64,000 bases of DNA, taken from assembly GCF_000190535.1 (NCBI RefSeq), contig NC_015160.1:2418001-2482000 (forward strand), given 5' to 3'. The translations under genes and the position numbers were made by a program. How positions within the stretch are numbered: the stretch's first letter is position 1; the number at the start of each line of letters is the position of its first letter. This document shows, one piece after another, positions 1 to 7,563 of the stretch. Under the pieces are notes generated by a model. That model saw nothing but the letters and a program-made list of their open reading frames with translations, was not told the DNA's origin and ran no database searches. The stretch comes from Odoribacter splanchnicus DSM 20712 (GTDB taxonomy: Bacteria; Bacteroidota; Bacteroidia; Bacteroidales; Marinifilaceae).

Positions 1-1
1 A

Positions 2-253
2 GCCAACCGGATTCATAAGGTCTGTGCGCAAATTAATCGGGAGTTAAAAGAATTGGCACAGGAATTGGAGATCAGCGACAATCTGACAACCTATGTTGCA
101 AGGCATTCATTTGCTACGATATTAAAACGTTCTGGTGTCGATATTGCTTTAATCAGTGAATTAATGGGGCACTCCGATTTGACTACCACACAAATCTATC
201 TTGATAGTTTTGACGAGGAACAAATCAATACTGCCATGCAGCATCTTGTTTAA
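2..253 (+). CDS. Tyrosine recombinase (integrase), C-terminal part, cut by window start
   Basis: The frame is open from base 2, so the gene starts upstream of the window; only the last 83 residues are visible. They form the end of a tyrosine-recombinase catalytic domain: an ARHSFAT box containing the second catalytic arginine, a GHSDLTTTQIY segment with the conserved GH pair, and the nucleophilic tyrosine. Such enzymes integrate and excise conjugative or mobilizable elements in Bacteroidetes. It reads into the accessory region 0.3-12.9 kb and ends at a clear terminator, so it may be the integrase of that element. Whether the missing N-terminus is intact cannot be seen. Confidence 0.9.
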   Translation, partial: ANRIHKVCAQINRELKELAQELEISDNLTTYVARHSFATILKRSGVDIALISELMGHSDLTTTQIYLDSFDEEQINTAMQHLV

Positions 254-258
254 ATTTA

Positions 259-294
259 GCCCTGAGTCTTTTTAGATTCGGGGCATTTTTTTTT
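259..294 (+). terminator. Rho-independent terminator after the integrase
   Basis: An 11-base stem (GCCCTGAGTCT with AGATTCGGGGC, including G-T wobbles) with a short T loop is followed by a run of nine T. It lies six bases after the integrase stop. Confidence 0.85.
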
Positions 295-316
295 ATTTTT
301 GGGAAAACAAAACTCC

Positions 317-1342
317 ATGGCAGCGGAAGAAGAATATCAACGAACTGGTTTTGAAGGAAAAGACCTGAAAGCTATAGATACCCTTTTACACACCTATTTC
401 GATGCTTCGGGCTGGGAATTCAGTGAACTGATACAGGCGAATAGGAATTATTACATCAAACAAGGAGCATCTCCCCATCCCGATCAATATGAATTTTTCA
501 AGGATAAAGATATAATAATCGACTATCCCATAGATTTATACACTAAATTGGAAGACTTTACCCGGAACGATGAATACCTGATTACCGATGACCGACAGGA
601 TACCATTATCTGGTTATTACCTGATTTCTACAGCTACAATTTTGCCAGCAGTAAGTTATTCGAGGCAACCAATGATTATGGATTCTGGTATTTCTCGGAG
701 TCCGTCCGGCCTGATATGCTCCGGTTATTTAGATCCATGCACGAATTATTTACAGCCCAAAAACCTTTCGATCAGTTGGGTGTTTCCTCCAAGCCTATAA
801 AAATCGTATATGGTAATAAAGAAATAGCTCTGGATAATGAAGATAACTGGTTCTTTCAACACCTGAAAGAATACCTCGATACCTATTTAAAAGAGAAAAC
901 CATTGAAGAGGTACATACAGAACTATCCCTATATAAAGCCAGGGTGGGAGCAAAATCCGATCATACCATCAACCGGATCATCACCCAGCTTTACCACTTC
1001 TTACAGGAAGAGACGCCTTACCATGATCCTCAGGGTAAGAAAACAGATAAAATCTGTACGTTCATCGCACGCTTTCTTTCGTTAATGGGCTATATCACGA
1101 TCCTCCCCGATGAAGAGGAATTTAATATCAGGCAGAAAGAACGGAAGAAATCAAAGATCCTGAGAGACTGGATCGCTACCATCCGCACAAAAATATCCGA
1201 TAATCTGAAGTGGGAAGAAACCAACGGAAAATTTAAAAGTGTCACCAACGAAATTCTTAGCCATAAGTCTTATAAGGAATATAATTCTGAAGGAGTGACT
1301 CTGGATACCCCGCTCAGTGAGTTATTCCCCAAATATTGGTAA
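317..1342 (+). CDS. Unrecognised 341-residue protein of the mobile region
   Basis: I do not recognise a family. An open frame extends to a TTG at 299, but that lies next to the upstream terminator, so the ATG at 317 is the likelier start. The protein is soluble, with no signal peptide or membrane segment. It is rich in aromatic and charged residues (for example DYGFWYFSES near residue 125) and has a basic stretch, RQKERKKSKILRDW, near residue 275. Position directly after an integrase suggests an element-encoded accessory or regulatory protein; an RteC-like role was considered but the characteristic RteC segments are not evident. It is followed by a 340-base gap. Confidence 0.6.
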   Translation: MAAEEEYQRTGFEGKDLKAIDTLLHTYFDASGWEFSELIQANRNYYIKQGASPHPDQYEFFKDKDIIIDYPIDLYTKLEDFTRNDEYLITDDRQDTIIWLLPDFYSYNFASSKLFEATNDYGFWYFSESVRPDMLRLFRSMHELFTAQKPFDQLGVSSKPIKIVYGNKEIALDNEDNWFFQHLKEYLDTYLKEKTIEEVHTELSLYKARVGAKSDHTINRIITQLYHFLQEETPYHDPQGKKTDKICTFIARFLSLMGYITILPDEEEFNIRQKERKKSKILRDWIATIRTKISDNLKWEETNGKFKSVTNEILSHKSYKEYNSEGVTLDTPLSELFPKYW

Positions 1343-1685
1343 ATAAAAATTTCTACTCTGTTTTCTATCTAACCTATTGATTCTTATTACATAGGAAATA
1401 CCCCTTCAACTCCCGGAATTTCCTATTTTTAATCCTTTATTTCCCACCTTACTTTTGCATCGTAATCAAATGCAACTCCAGAGTTCTGATGGTTACATAG
1501 TTCATTGATCAATGACAAACCGATAACGAAGGCAGCTACAAATTGAGTCTTACAAGGTAGGACACTCCAAGAAAATAAATGGGAGAAAACAATTTGAGAG
1601 GCCGTAAGTTATCACCCCCGGAAGGAAAACTTGGCCAGTTGGAGCGGAAGGGGATATTTATTAACAAAACATTATTATAAATAAT
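1343..1685 (+). other. Gap with a possible promoter and long leader
   Basis: No gene is seen. TACTTTTG at 1450-1457 matches the Bacteroidetes -7 consensus TAnnTTTG; no good TTTG lies at the expected distance upstream. If used, it gives the next gene a leader of about 220 bases containing several G- and C-rich patches that could pair. Confidence 0.35.
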
Positions 1686-2882
1686 ATGGAAATATTAAAT
1701 GATTGCAAGTTAAAAGCTGATAGCGAAAAAAATTTGTATACTGATGTAAAATTGAATACCATGAAAAATCTTACAAAAACCACAATTTTAACTGAAAGTA
1801 ATTCTAAACAAATGTTGAAGAAAGCATCTTCCGATATAAAATTATTAGATATGAATGAAGAGATAAAAAATATCCGAATCCTGAAAGCTGCCTGGCAAGA
1901 TAACGGTGAAGCTAAAGACGGCAACAAACATCTGAAACAATATCAAAAATCCCAAAAGGTTCTGAAAAAACTATTACGAACCCATCCTTTGACACTAAAA
2001 TTACAATTTGCTTCTGAATACTCTGAACATACAGATTTGCCAATTGCTATTTCCACAGTCAATTTTGAAATAGTCCCCCAAATGGTGAAACAGGTTCAAG
2101 AACTTTACCAACATGAAATGTACGAGAAGGATTCTGTAAAATACTTTGTTTCAGGAGATATTTTCCATCAAGCCGATATTCCGTTACAGTATTTAAATGG
2201 AACCCTTGTCCCCAAAGGCACTCCTGTTTATGTACCAGTCTGTTCTGCTCAAAACCAGGCCCTGATCATAGGGTTATATAAGATGTCCGAACAAGCAGTC
2301 CTTCAAGGCGAAGATCCTTATGTACTTACTAACGTACAAATAAAGGACTTCAATTCTGTACAGGATTTTGCCCGCTATATGGCGGTTAATTATAGTCAGG
2401 ACAGAGGATTCAGAAGTAAAGAAAAAATCATAGTTGCTAGTTATGCTACTTACCACGAGTTTATGCAAAAAGTTTATCAAGTCAGTAAAAATCTGAAAAT
2501 ACCTGTAAATACTGTAATAAAGTACTATACCCAGGGGAAATTGTTAACTCCTGATGACTGGGTGAAAGCCTGGCAGGGAAAAGTGGTTGATAATGTGAAG
2601 TATGATTTAAGTGTTGGGGATACTATTATAGAAACATTACAAAATTTGGATTTAGGAGAATGTTTGAAGAGACCTTATTTGATTGACGCCATTGCCCAAT
2701 TAATGAAAACAAAGTCCGGTAAAAATGGAGATAAGTACGGTATAGGAAAAGTAATAAATGCAATACATAATCTGACCTCCCGTGATGTTGAAAATATTCT
2801 CGGAGATCCGCGTAATGTCTGTAACATTTTCAGTATATTAAAAGACCGGGTAGATTCAATGCTTCCCTTGCTTGTAGCTTAG
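1686..2882 (+). CDS. Unrecognised 398-residue protein of the mobile region
   Basis: No family is recognised. The first 60 residues are lysine-rich and low in complexity. The middle (residues 150-260) looks like a compact globular domain with the segments YFVSGDIFHQADIPLQYLNGT and FARYMAVNYSQDRGF. Residues 265-300 (SKNLKIPVNTVIKYY followed by GKLLTPDDW) have the shape of a small helical, possibly DNA-binding, unit. There is no signal peptide or membrane helix. It stands alone between a long leader and a strong terminator. A role in replication or partition of the element is possible but unsupported. Confidence 0.6.
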   Translation: MEILNDCKLKADSEKNLYTDVKLNTMKNLTKTTILTESNSKQMLKKASSDIKLLDMNEEIKNIRILKAAWQDNGEAKDGNKHLKQYQKSQKVLKKLLRTHPLTLKLQFASEYSEHTDLPIAISTVNFEIVPQMVKQVQELYQHEMYEKDSVKYFVSGDIFHQADIPLQYLNGTLVPKGTPVYVPVCSAQNQALIIGLYKMSEQAVLQGEDPYVLTNVQIKDFNSVQDFARYMAVNYSQDRGFRSKEKIIVASYATYHEFMQKVYQVSKNLKIPVNTVIKYYTQGKLLTPDDWVKAWQGKVVDNVKYDLSVGDTIIETLQNLDLGECLKRPYLIDAIAQLMKTKSGKNGDKYGIGKVINAIHNLTSRDVENILGDPRNVCNIFSILKDRVDSMLPLLVA

Positions 2883-2890
2883 CTGTAAAG

Positions 2891-2920
2891 GAAGAGCCTG
2901 CTTTTAGTGGGTTCTTCTTT
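2891..2920 (+). terminator. Terminator hairpin
   Basis: GAAGAGCCTGC pairs with GTGGGTTCTTC (wobbles allowed) across a TTTTA loop, followed by TTT, eight bases after the preceding stop codon. Confidence 0.75.
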
Positions 2921-3548
2921 CAACCTGTCTTTCTTGTGTTGTTACCAATATAAGGTTTGGTATATTTCCCCATGAGTGATCACTAACTGGGGGGTGACTT
3001 TCAGGATTTAAATATTAAACATATATAACTTCACAACCATTGGAAGATAATTAACCCGTTGCTTTATTTACCGGATTATTCCCGGAAAACCGTTCCTGTT
3101 TCCTCTATAATCCGGTAAAAACACCCATTAACACAATAAAATATTATGAAAATAAATTTCTCAAATCACTTGGATGTGACCTGAATTGTAGGTAACTTTG
3201 TGTCATTAAAACAGAGGTGGATTACCCCCTTCCGGTACGCATACTAAAATCATAATTCCAGATATATACATTTGACACCAACAAAATAGAATCTCATTGT
3301 TTTATCCGATGGGATTTTATTTTGCCGGTCAGGGTACATTTCATATGATTCTTAATTGCGACACTCACCTCTTATAAATTTCAGAGATAATGAAAGACGG
3401 GAAGTGTTTTCTTTCCTGTAACCTTTACCAGATCATTTCTTTTCAGAATCCCCAGATACAATATAATTAATAAAGCTTATCAGATCATTCGGGGAAGATA
3501 TCGGTTTATATACACTTCCTGAGCCATTCTGCTCCCTGAAAACCTGGC
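2921..3548 (+). other. Gene-free gap with two strong hairpins
   Basis: No protein gene is visible apart from a 12-codon ORF at 3146. Two terminator-like hairpins stand out: TTTACCGGATTAT / ATAATCCGGTAAA at 3067-3119, followed by A and T bases, and AAAATAGAATCTCAT / ATGGGATTTTATTTT at 3283-3324. Terminators without an obvious gene suggest small transcripts; see the ncRNA candidate at 3200-3324. Confidence 0.5.
3200..3324 (+). ncRNA. Candidate small RNA between promoter box and terminator
   Basis: TAACTTTG at about 3192-3199 matches the TAnnTTTG promoter box and the 15-base hairpin at 3283-3324 would end a transcript of about 120 bases. There is no ORF of note inside. No RNA family is recognised, and the promoter lacks a clear upstream TTTG. 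Confidence 0.3.
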
Positions 3549-3592
3549 GCACTTCATGGTAATTATATATATAAAAAATACCCCGAAGTGCA
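3549..3592 (+). repeat. Imperfect palindrome, copy 1 of an inverted pair
   Basis: GCACTTC and GAAGTGC enclose an AT-rich centre ending in CCCC. A second copy of the same pattern lies in opposite orientation at 12796-12840. Both share the CCCCGAAGTGCA arm and the AT-rich loop. Confidence 0.55.
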
Positions 3593-3637
3593 ACAGTGAA
3601 TATTGACACAGGAAGTGTGTTTTATTTCATTTTTAAT

Positions 3638-5425
3638 ATGACTGTCAAAGATTATGATTTTAGTAGAAATCTTTCAGAAACGAAGCTATTGGATGAACTT
3701 GATTTCAATTCTTCATTTAAAGTAAGCATAGAATGTCCGGCAGGAGGCGGGAAATCATACTATCTTTTAGATTACCTGAAAAGGAAAAATATTCCTTTCT
3801 TATTTACTACAGATACATTATTATTAGGCCGCAGATTGGCAGCGAGGCATGATCTCCCGTTTTATTGTGCCGAGGACAGGACCTGTTATGAAGCGGAACA
3901 ACTGATCACGGTTTATCAGCATATTCCTAAATTTATCCACCGGGATACAACCCTGATAATTGATGAAGCCCATTCTCTGATAACTGATTATAGTTGGAAG
4001 AAAGAAGCGATTGAGCAGGTGCTGACCTTCGGTTGCAGATATAAGAGAGTGATATTGCTGTCCGGAACACCTTTATATTCCCGGGATTCGTTTTATGAAG
4101 GGATGACTATTTTCAGGGCTGTCCGGAAAGAGCCGCAGGTCCGGAATTTAGTTGTCGTAAACTATAAGGAGCTGATCGGGGGAATAACGGAACTGACCAT
4201 GGGTTTAAGAGAAAACGGGAAAACTGTTGTTATCTCCCTGCTTGATAAATCCGATAAGCTTCCTTTGCTTGAGAAAAGCCTGCGTGACAGAGGGATCGTA
4301 AAGCTGGCCGTTATAAATTCCATGACTAAGCAACACAAAAAAGAAACGGATGAAACGGATATAGAGGTAGAGGGAAGCACCGGATATTATGACCAGCTTT
4401 TGCAAACCGGGGAATTGGATGCGGAAGTGATCATCACCACTTACCGTCAGGGCTATGATTTAAAAGGGAACAATTATGAACTGATCATCGCTCCCGGGAA
4501 AAATAAGCACTCCTATACCGATATTGTGCAAATGATGAACCGTTTCCGGGATCTTCCCGGTATGAAAGCTTATTTTCTGGTGAACAGTGAATGCGGGGAA
4601 GATCATCCCTTCGGGCTGCAGGAGGTGAATAAAACGCTTACAGATAACTATACCCGGGAAACAGTGAAGTTAATGGAGAAGATGCGGAATACCGACTACA
4701 GGAAATTAAAATTCAATCAGTGGTTTGAAACATCTGCTTTTCAGAAGTTTATTTATACTGAATACTATATCAACCACCACCTGATCAGTTATACCGTTTA
4801 TCAGAAGATCAATAACGAACTGTACGGGAATCTTTTTAACCTGAAACATGTCCTTTCGGAATATGGCATCGGTTTACATACCTCGGGAGTTAAAATTAAT
4901 TTGGTAATAAATAATAACTTAAAAAAAGAAAAAATGATAAAATATACAAAAGAGGATATCAAAATCGCTGTAGAACAATTCTATACCTACTTCCTCCAGC
5001 CTCAAACATTAAACTTTGAAGCATTCAATGCGCCAGTCAAAAATGCGTTACACCGGAAAATACGGGAATATTACGAAGAATTTAAATACCTGGGTCTTTC
5101 TGATGAAAAGATACGGGATATTCTGGAAGAGAATATGGGAAATACGGAAAAAATGAACAGAACCAGAGATATCTGTATGGTCAAATACAGCCCTGATGTA
5201 ACGATGCGGCTTTACAGACAATTATTGCTCCAGAATTTTGAAATCGGAATGAGGATCAGCGGTGAAGAAATCGAACAGAAAATCAATAGTTTGAGGCGTG
5301 AGGTCGGTCTGCCTGATCAGAAACATAATACAGCAGTGGAATATTTCAATTTATTATTTGAAACTAAGAGAATCAAGTTTTCCGATACCCGTAAAATGGG
5401 TTATGAAATAATTTCTGCATTTTAA
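3638..5425 (+). CDS. SF2 DEAH-box helicase-like protein
   Basis: A 595-residue protein with superfamily 2 helicase motifs in order: Walker A CPAGGGKS at residues 33-40, DEAH in LIIDEAHSL near 112, SGTPLYSR (motif III-like) near 145, ITTYRQGYDLKG (motif V) near 270, and QMMNRFRD (motif VI) near 300. The C-terminal half is unassigned and probably helical. Such proteins in Bacteroidetes elements are candidates for replication or origin-unwinding helicases, but substrate and polarity are unknown. The frame opens with a GTG at 3596, yet the ATG at 3638 gives a normal N-terminus. A 63-residue ORF follows after 10 bases, so the two are probably co-transcribed. Confidence 0.75.
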   Translation: MTVKDYDFSRNLSETKLLDELDFNSSFKVSIECPAGGGKSYYLLDYLKRKNIPFLFTTDTLLLGRRLAARHDLPFYCAEDRTCYEAEQLITVYQHIPKFIHRDTTLIIDEAHSLITDYSWKKEAIEQVLTFGCRYKRVILLSGTPLYSRDSFYEGMTIFRAVRKEPQVRNLVVVNYKELIGGITELTMGLRENGKTVVISLLDKSDKLPLLEKSLRDRGIVKLAVINSMTKQHKKETDETDIEVEGSTGYYDQLLQTGELDAEVIITTYRQGYDLKGNNYELIIAPGKNKHSYTDIVQMMNRFRDLPGMKAYFLVNSECGEDHPFGLQEVNKTLTDNYTRETVKLMEKMRNTDYRKLKFNQWFETSAFQKFIYTEYYINHHLISYTVYQKINNELYGNLFNLKHVLSEYGIGLHTSGVKINLVINNNLKKEKMIKYTKEDIKIAVEQFYTYFLQPQTLNFEAFNAPVKNALHRKIREYYEEFKYLGLSDEKIRDILEENMGNTEKMNRTRDICMVKYSPDVTMRLYRQLLLQNFEIGMRISGEEIEQKINSLRREVGLPDQKHNTAVEYFNLLFETKRIKFSDTRKMGYEIISAF

Positions 5426-5435
5426 ATATGAACCT

Positions 5436-5627
5436 ATGAAAAAACGAGAACTTAAACCCAAAAAAACATCCACAACATTTGTGCCGTGGAAAATCACAGA
5501 AGTTTACCACACCGAGGTGGAATACTTCAATGAAGCCGAATTGAAAAGAATGGCGGAGAATTTATGTAAGTTGATGGATAATTATTTGAAGAATAAAGAG
5601 AGGGAAGAAATACATATCTGTCTCTGA
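5436..5627 (+). CDS. Small basic hypothetical protein (63 residues)
   Basis: Begins 10 bases after the helicase-like gene and ends just before a strong terminator, so it is the last gene of that operon. It is lysine-rich at the N-terminus (KKRELKPKKTS) with an amphipathic helical C-terminus. No family is recognised. Confidence 0.55.
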   Translation: MKKRELKPKKTSTTFVPWKITEVYHTEVEYFNEAELKRMAENLCKLMDNYLKNKEREEIHICL

Positions 5628-5634
5628 TTCATGG

Positions 5635-5671
5635 AGGATCTGATCTGTGTTAAAGATCGGATCCTTTTTTT
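5635..5671 (+). terminator. Strong terminator after the helicase operon
   Basis: AGGATCTGATCT pairs with AGATCGGATCCT across a seven-base loop and is followed by seven T. Confidence 0.9.
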
Positions 5672-5967
5672 ATATCCGGATAGTAGCCGTCTTAAATTCA
5701 GGCATTTTATATTTAACTACTAAAAATCCGTCATTCCCTGTATATTCGTAATACTCTTTTTTGCCTTCCGTCCGGAAATGAACGGGAGGCTTTTTTTATA
5801 CCTGTCAATATGGAGCTCCGGGTAAAGGTACTTTTTAAATACCTGATCAGAAAAAAAATTTTATAATATAATTTCAGATATACGGGGATTATTCCCTTCC
5901 CTACGCCCTGGGGTTACCCCATTGAAAACAGTTTCTCTCTTTCATTAATCATTAAATTTAAATCAAA
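5672..5967 (+). other. Short gap with a second terminator
   Basis: No gene is seen between two terminators. The second hairpin (GCCTTCCGT / ACGGGAGGC, 5763-5790, then seven T) has no ORF of its own in front of it, so it may end a small RNA or be a leftover. Near 5911 there is a short perfect palindrome, GGGGTTACCCC. Confidence 0.4.
5763..5797 (+). terminator. Orphan terminator
   Basis: A nine-base stem with one wobble and a run of seven T, about 130 bases after the previous terminator. Confidence 0.75.
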
Positions 5968-6465
5968 ATGATGGAAAATAACTTTTATGACGGATCGGTA
6001 ACAGCGGGAATCGTACCCAATACCCATTTTTTTCAGGAAGTGGAGGTGGTTTATAAACCCCGTAAAAGTTTGGGATTATCGTCTAAAATAAGGTGTTCCC
6101 GTGATGCTTTTCTTTATATCAAAGAATTTTTTAAATCTTTTATGTCCCATCATGAAGAAGTTTGGATGATTTTATTAAATTCGTGCATGCAAATAATCGG
6201 TTCGTCGCAGGTCTCGAAGGGAGGTTTGGAGCATGCTTTTGTCGATGTAAGGATTATATACCAGACGGCCCTGATGGCACACGCAACAGGTTTTATTTTG
6301 GTACATAATCATCCGACAGGTGTTTTACATCCCAGTAAACCGGATGAAGAGTTGACGAAGAAAATAGTCGGAGCAGGTAAGATTTTAGATATAAGGCTCC
6401 TGGATCATCTGATTATTTCTGAGGATACTTATTTCAGCTTTGCGGATGAAGGAATTATTTTATGA
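5968..6465 (+). CDS. RadC-family JAB/MPN+ domain protein
   Basis: A 165-residue protein with the metal-binding JAMM signature of RadC proteins: HNHPTG near residue 112 followed by SKPDEEL supplying the conserved Ser and Asp, with an upstream glutamate in HHEEVW. The domain fills nearly the whole chain; the helix-hairpin-helix part of chromosomal RadC is absent, as is typical of copies carried by plasmids, phages and integrative elements. The family is metalloprotease-like, but the RadC substrate is unknown. Start chosen at the first of two adjacent ATG codons. A TAnnTTTG promoter box for the next transcript lies just downstream. Confidence 0.85.
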   Translation: MMENNFYDGSVTAGIVPNTHFFQEVEVVYKPRKSLGLSSKIRCSRDAFLYIKEFFKSFMSHHEEVWMILLNSCMQIIGSSQVSKGGLEHAFVDVRIIYQTALMAHATGFILVHNHPTGVLHPSKPDEELTKKIVGAGKILDIRLLDHLIISEDTYFSFADEGIIL

Positions 6466-6490
6466 ATGCGGTGATTTGTGAATAAAGATT

Positions 6491-6498
6491 TATTTTTG
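6491..6498 (+). promoter_or_regulatory. -7 promoter box before the structured RNA
   Basis: TATTTTTG matches TAnnTTTG exactly and lies about 25 bases before the first strong stem. The nearest TTTG (6475-6478) is too close for standard spacing, so the -33 element is uncertain. Confidence 0.45.
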
Positions 6499-6504
6499 GC
6501 CTAC

Positions 6505-6795
6505 GACTACCCCTATGAGCGTTTGATAAAACGATTTAATTGATTACATTTGTTCCGTTGTTAGAGTAATTTAGCAACGGACATGTTGTTTTAAATAGAA
6601 GCGTTTCAGCTTTATCCTTTGTAAGAAAATCGCCAATTTTCAAGACTAAAGGGATAAACGATTCAGACGCTCATGCTTGCCATATATTTACTTTTCGTAT
6701 ATATATCCGGTTTGCGTGGGGTAGTTGTTTATTTTTAGTCGGGTGTTTGGCGATACCTCTTACAAAATAAACTGACAGTTCCCACGCTTTTTTAT
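6505..6795 (+). ncRNA. Candidate structured non-coding RNA upstream of the AbiGi-like gene
   Basis: A 380-base intergene with no ORF folds into a multi-branched structure that can be read by eye. The closing stem is GAGCGT..TGA (6517-6526) with TCA.ACGCTC (6663-6672). Inside it are a hairpin GTTCCGTTG / CAACGGAC (6552-6582) and a stem TTTATCCTTT / AAAGGGATAAA (6611-6658) capped by GAAAAT / ATTTTC. Then comes a 3' domain closed by GCGTGGG / CCCACGC (6714-6787) with inner GTTTATTTT / AAAATAAAC. A run of T follows at 6788-6793, as in a terminator. A promoter box sits just upstream. I do not recognise an RNA family; it is neither a tRNA, tmRNA nor a cobalamin riboswitch. It ends about 50 bases before the AbiGi-like start. 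Confidence 0.6.
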
Positions 6796-6847
6796 GTTAT
6801 TAACTTATCTGTCCGGGGAATTTGGGGTACTAAAACTCTTTATTAAA

Positions 6848-7543
6848 ATGAATATAAGTGCAAATACTTTATTTCATTTTGTCTCTCAAAGGAAATTCTT
6901 AAAGGACATTTTACATGGCAAATTAATCCCAAGATATTGTGTCGAGCATTTTGAAATTAATGACTATCTTAAAGGAGATGTTGTAATTCCTATGAAATGT
7001 TTTTGCGATATTCCTTTGTCTCAAATATATGAACATACTAATACTTATGGGAAATTTGCAATTGGATTTACCAAAGAATGGGCACAAAAAGTAGGAATAA
7101 CGCCTGTTATTTATATACATAATCAATCTCCACAAATACAAGACATTTTGCCAAAACTCGGTAAGAATTTTTTTGATTTCTGTAATAAGAATTTAGCAAT
7201 AAAATACATAAAACCATATTATGGAAAAATGTGGAGAAACGGAAAACTTACAAAAGATACATGTTTTTATAATGAGCGAGAATGGCGTTTTGTCCCTAAA
7301 AATAGCCAATTATTAAAGAAAAGTACATTTGAGGAAAAGAAAGATGAGTATCAAAACTCACTTAAAACTTCTCCTATTTCATTTAGTCCTAAGGATATAA
7401 AATACATTATTATTCAAGAAGAAAAAAATAGAAGTAAAATTATAAATATCATTAAAAAATCCAACTTTTTCCCTGATTCAGATTCGAAAGAATTAGCGAT
7501 TAGCAAAATATTTTCAGTAGAACATATCCATCTTGATTTATAA
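6848..7543 (+). CDS. AbiGi-like abortive-infection protein
   Basis: A 231-residue protein with features I associate with the AbiGi family (putative antitoxin of the AbiG phage-resistance system): LFHFVSQ near the N-terminus, PMKCFCDIPLSQI near residue 58, YGKFAIGFTKEWA near 78, and YNEREWRFVP near 140. The ATG at 6848 is preferred over the longer open frame from 6794, because the residues upstream are not family-like and overlap the T-run of the RNA terminator. The partner AbiGii toxin is not seen next to it; instead a structured RNA lies upstream and a lipoprotein gene follows after 20 bases. Low GC content supports transfer. Identification is from memory of the family. Confidence 0.65.
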   Translation: MNISANTLFHFVSQRKFLKDILHGKLIPRYCVEHFEINDYLKGDVVIPMKCFCDIPLSQIYEHTNTYGKFAIGFTKEWAQKVGITPVIYIHNQSPQIQDILPKLGKNFFDFCNKNLAIKYIKPYYGKMWRNGKLTKDTCFYNEREWRFVPKNSQLLKKSTFEEKKDEYQNSLKTSPISFSPKDIKYIIIQEEKNRSKIINIIKKSNFFPDSDSKELAISKIFSVEHIHLDL

Positions 7544-7563
7544 ACCACAAATAAATAACAATT

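Noticed and set aside
317..1342. RteC identity for the first unknown protein
   Set aside because: The characteristic RteC segments are not evident; position next to an integrase is not enough.
6505..6795. Retron, tmRNA or cobalamin riboswitch identity for the structured RNA
   Set aside because: No reverse transcriptase nearby, no tRNA-like end, and none of the conserved cobalamin boxes.
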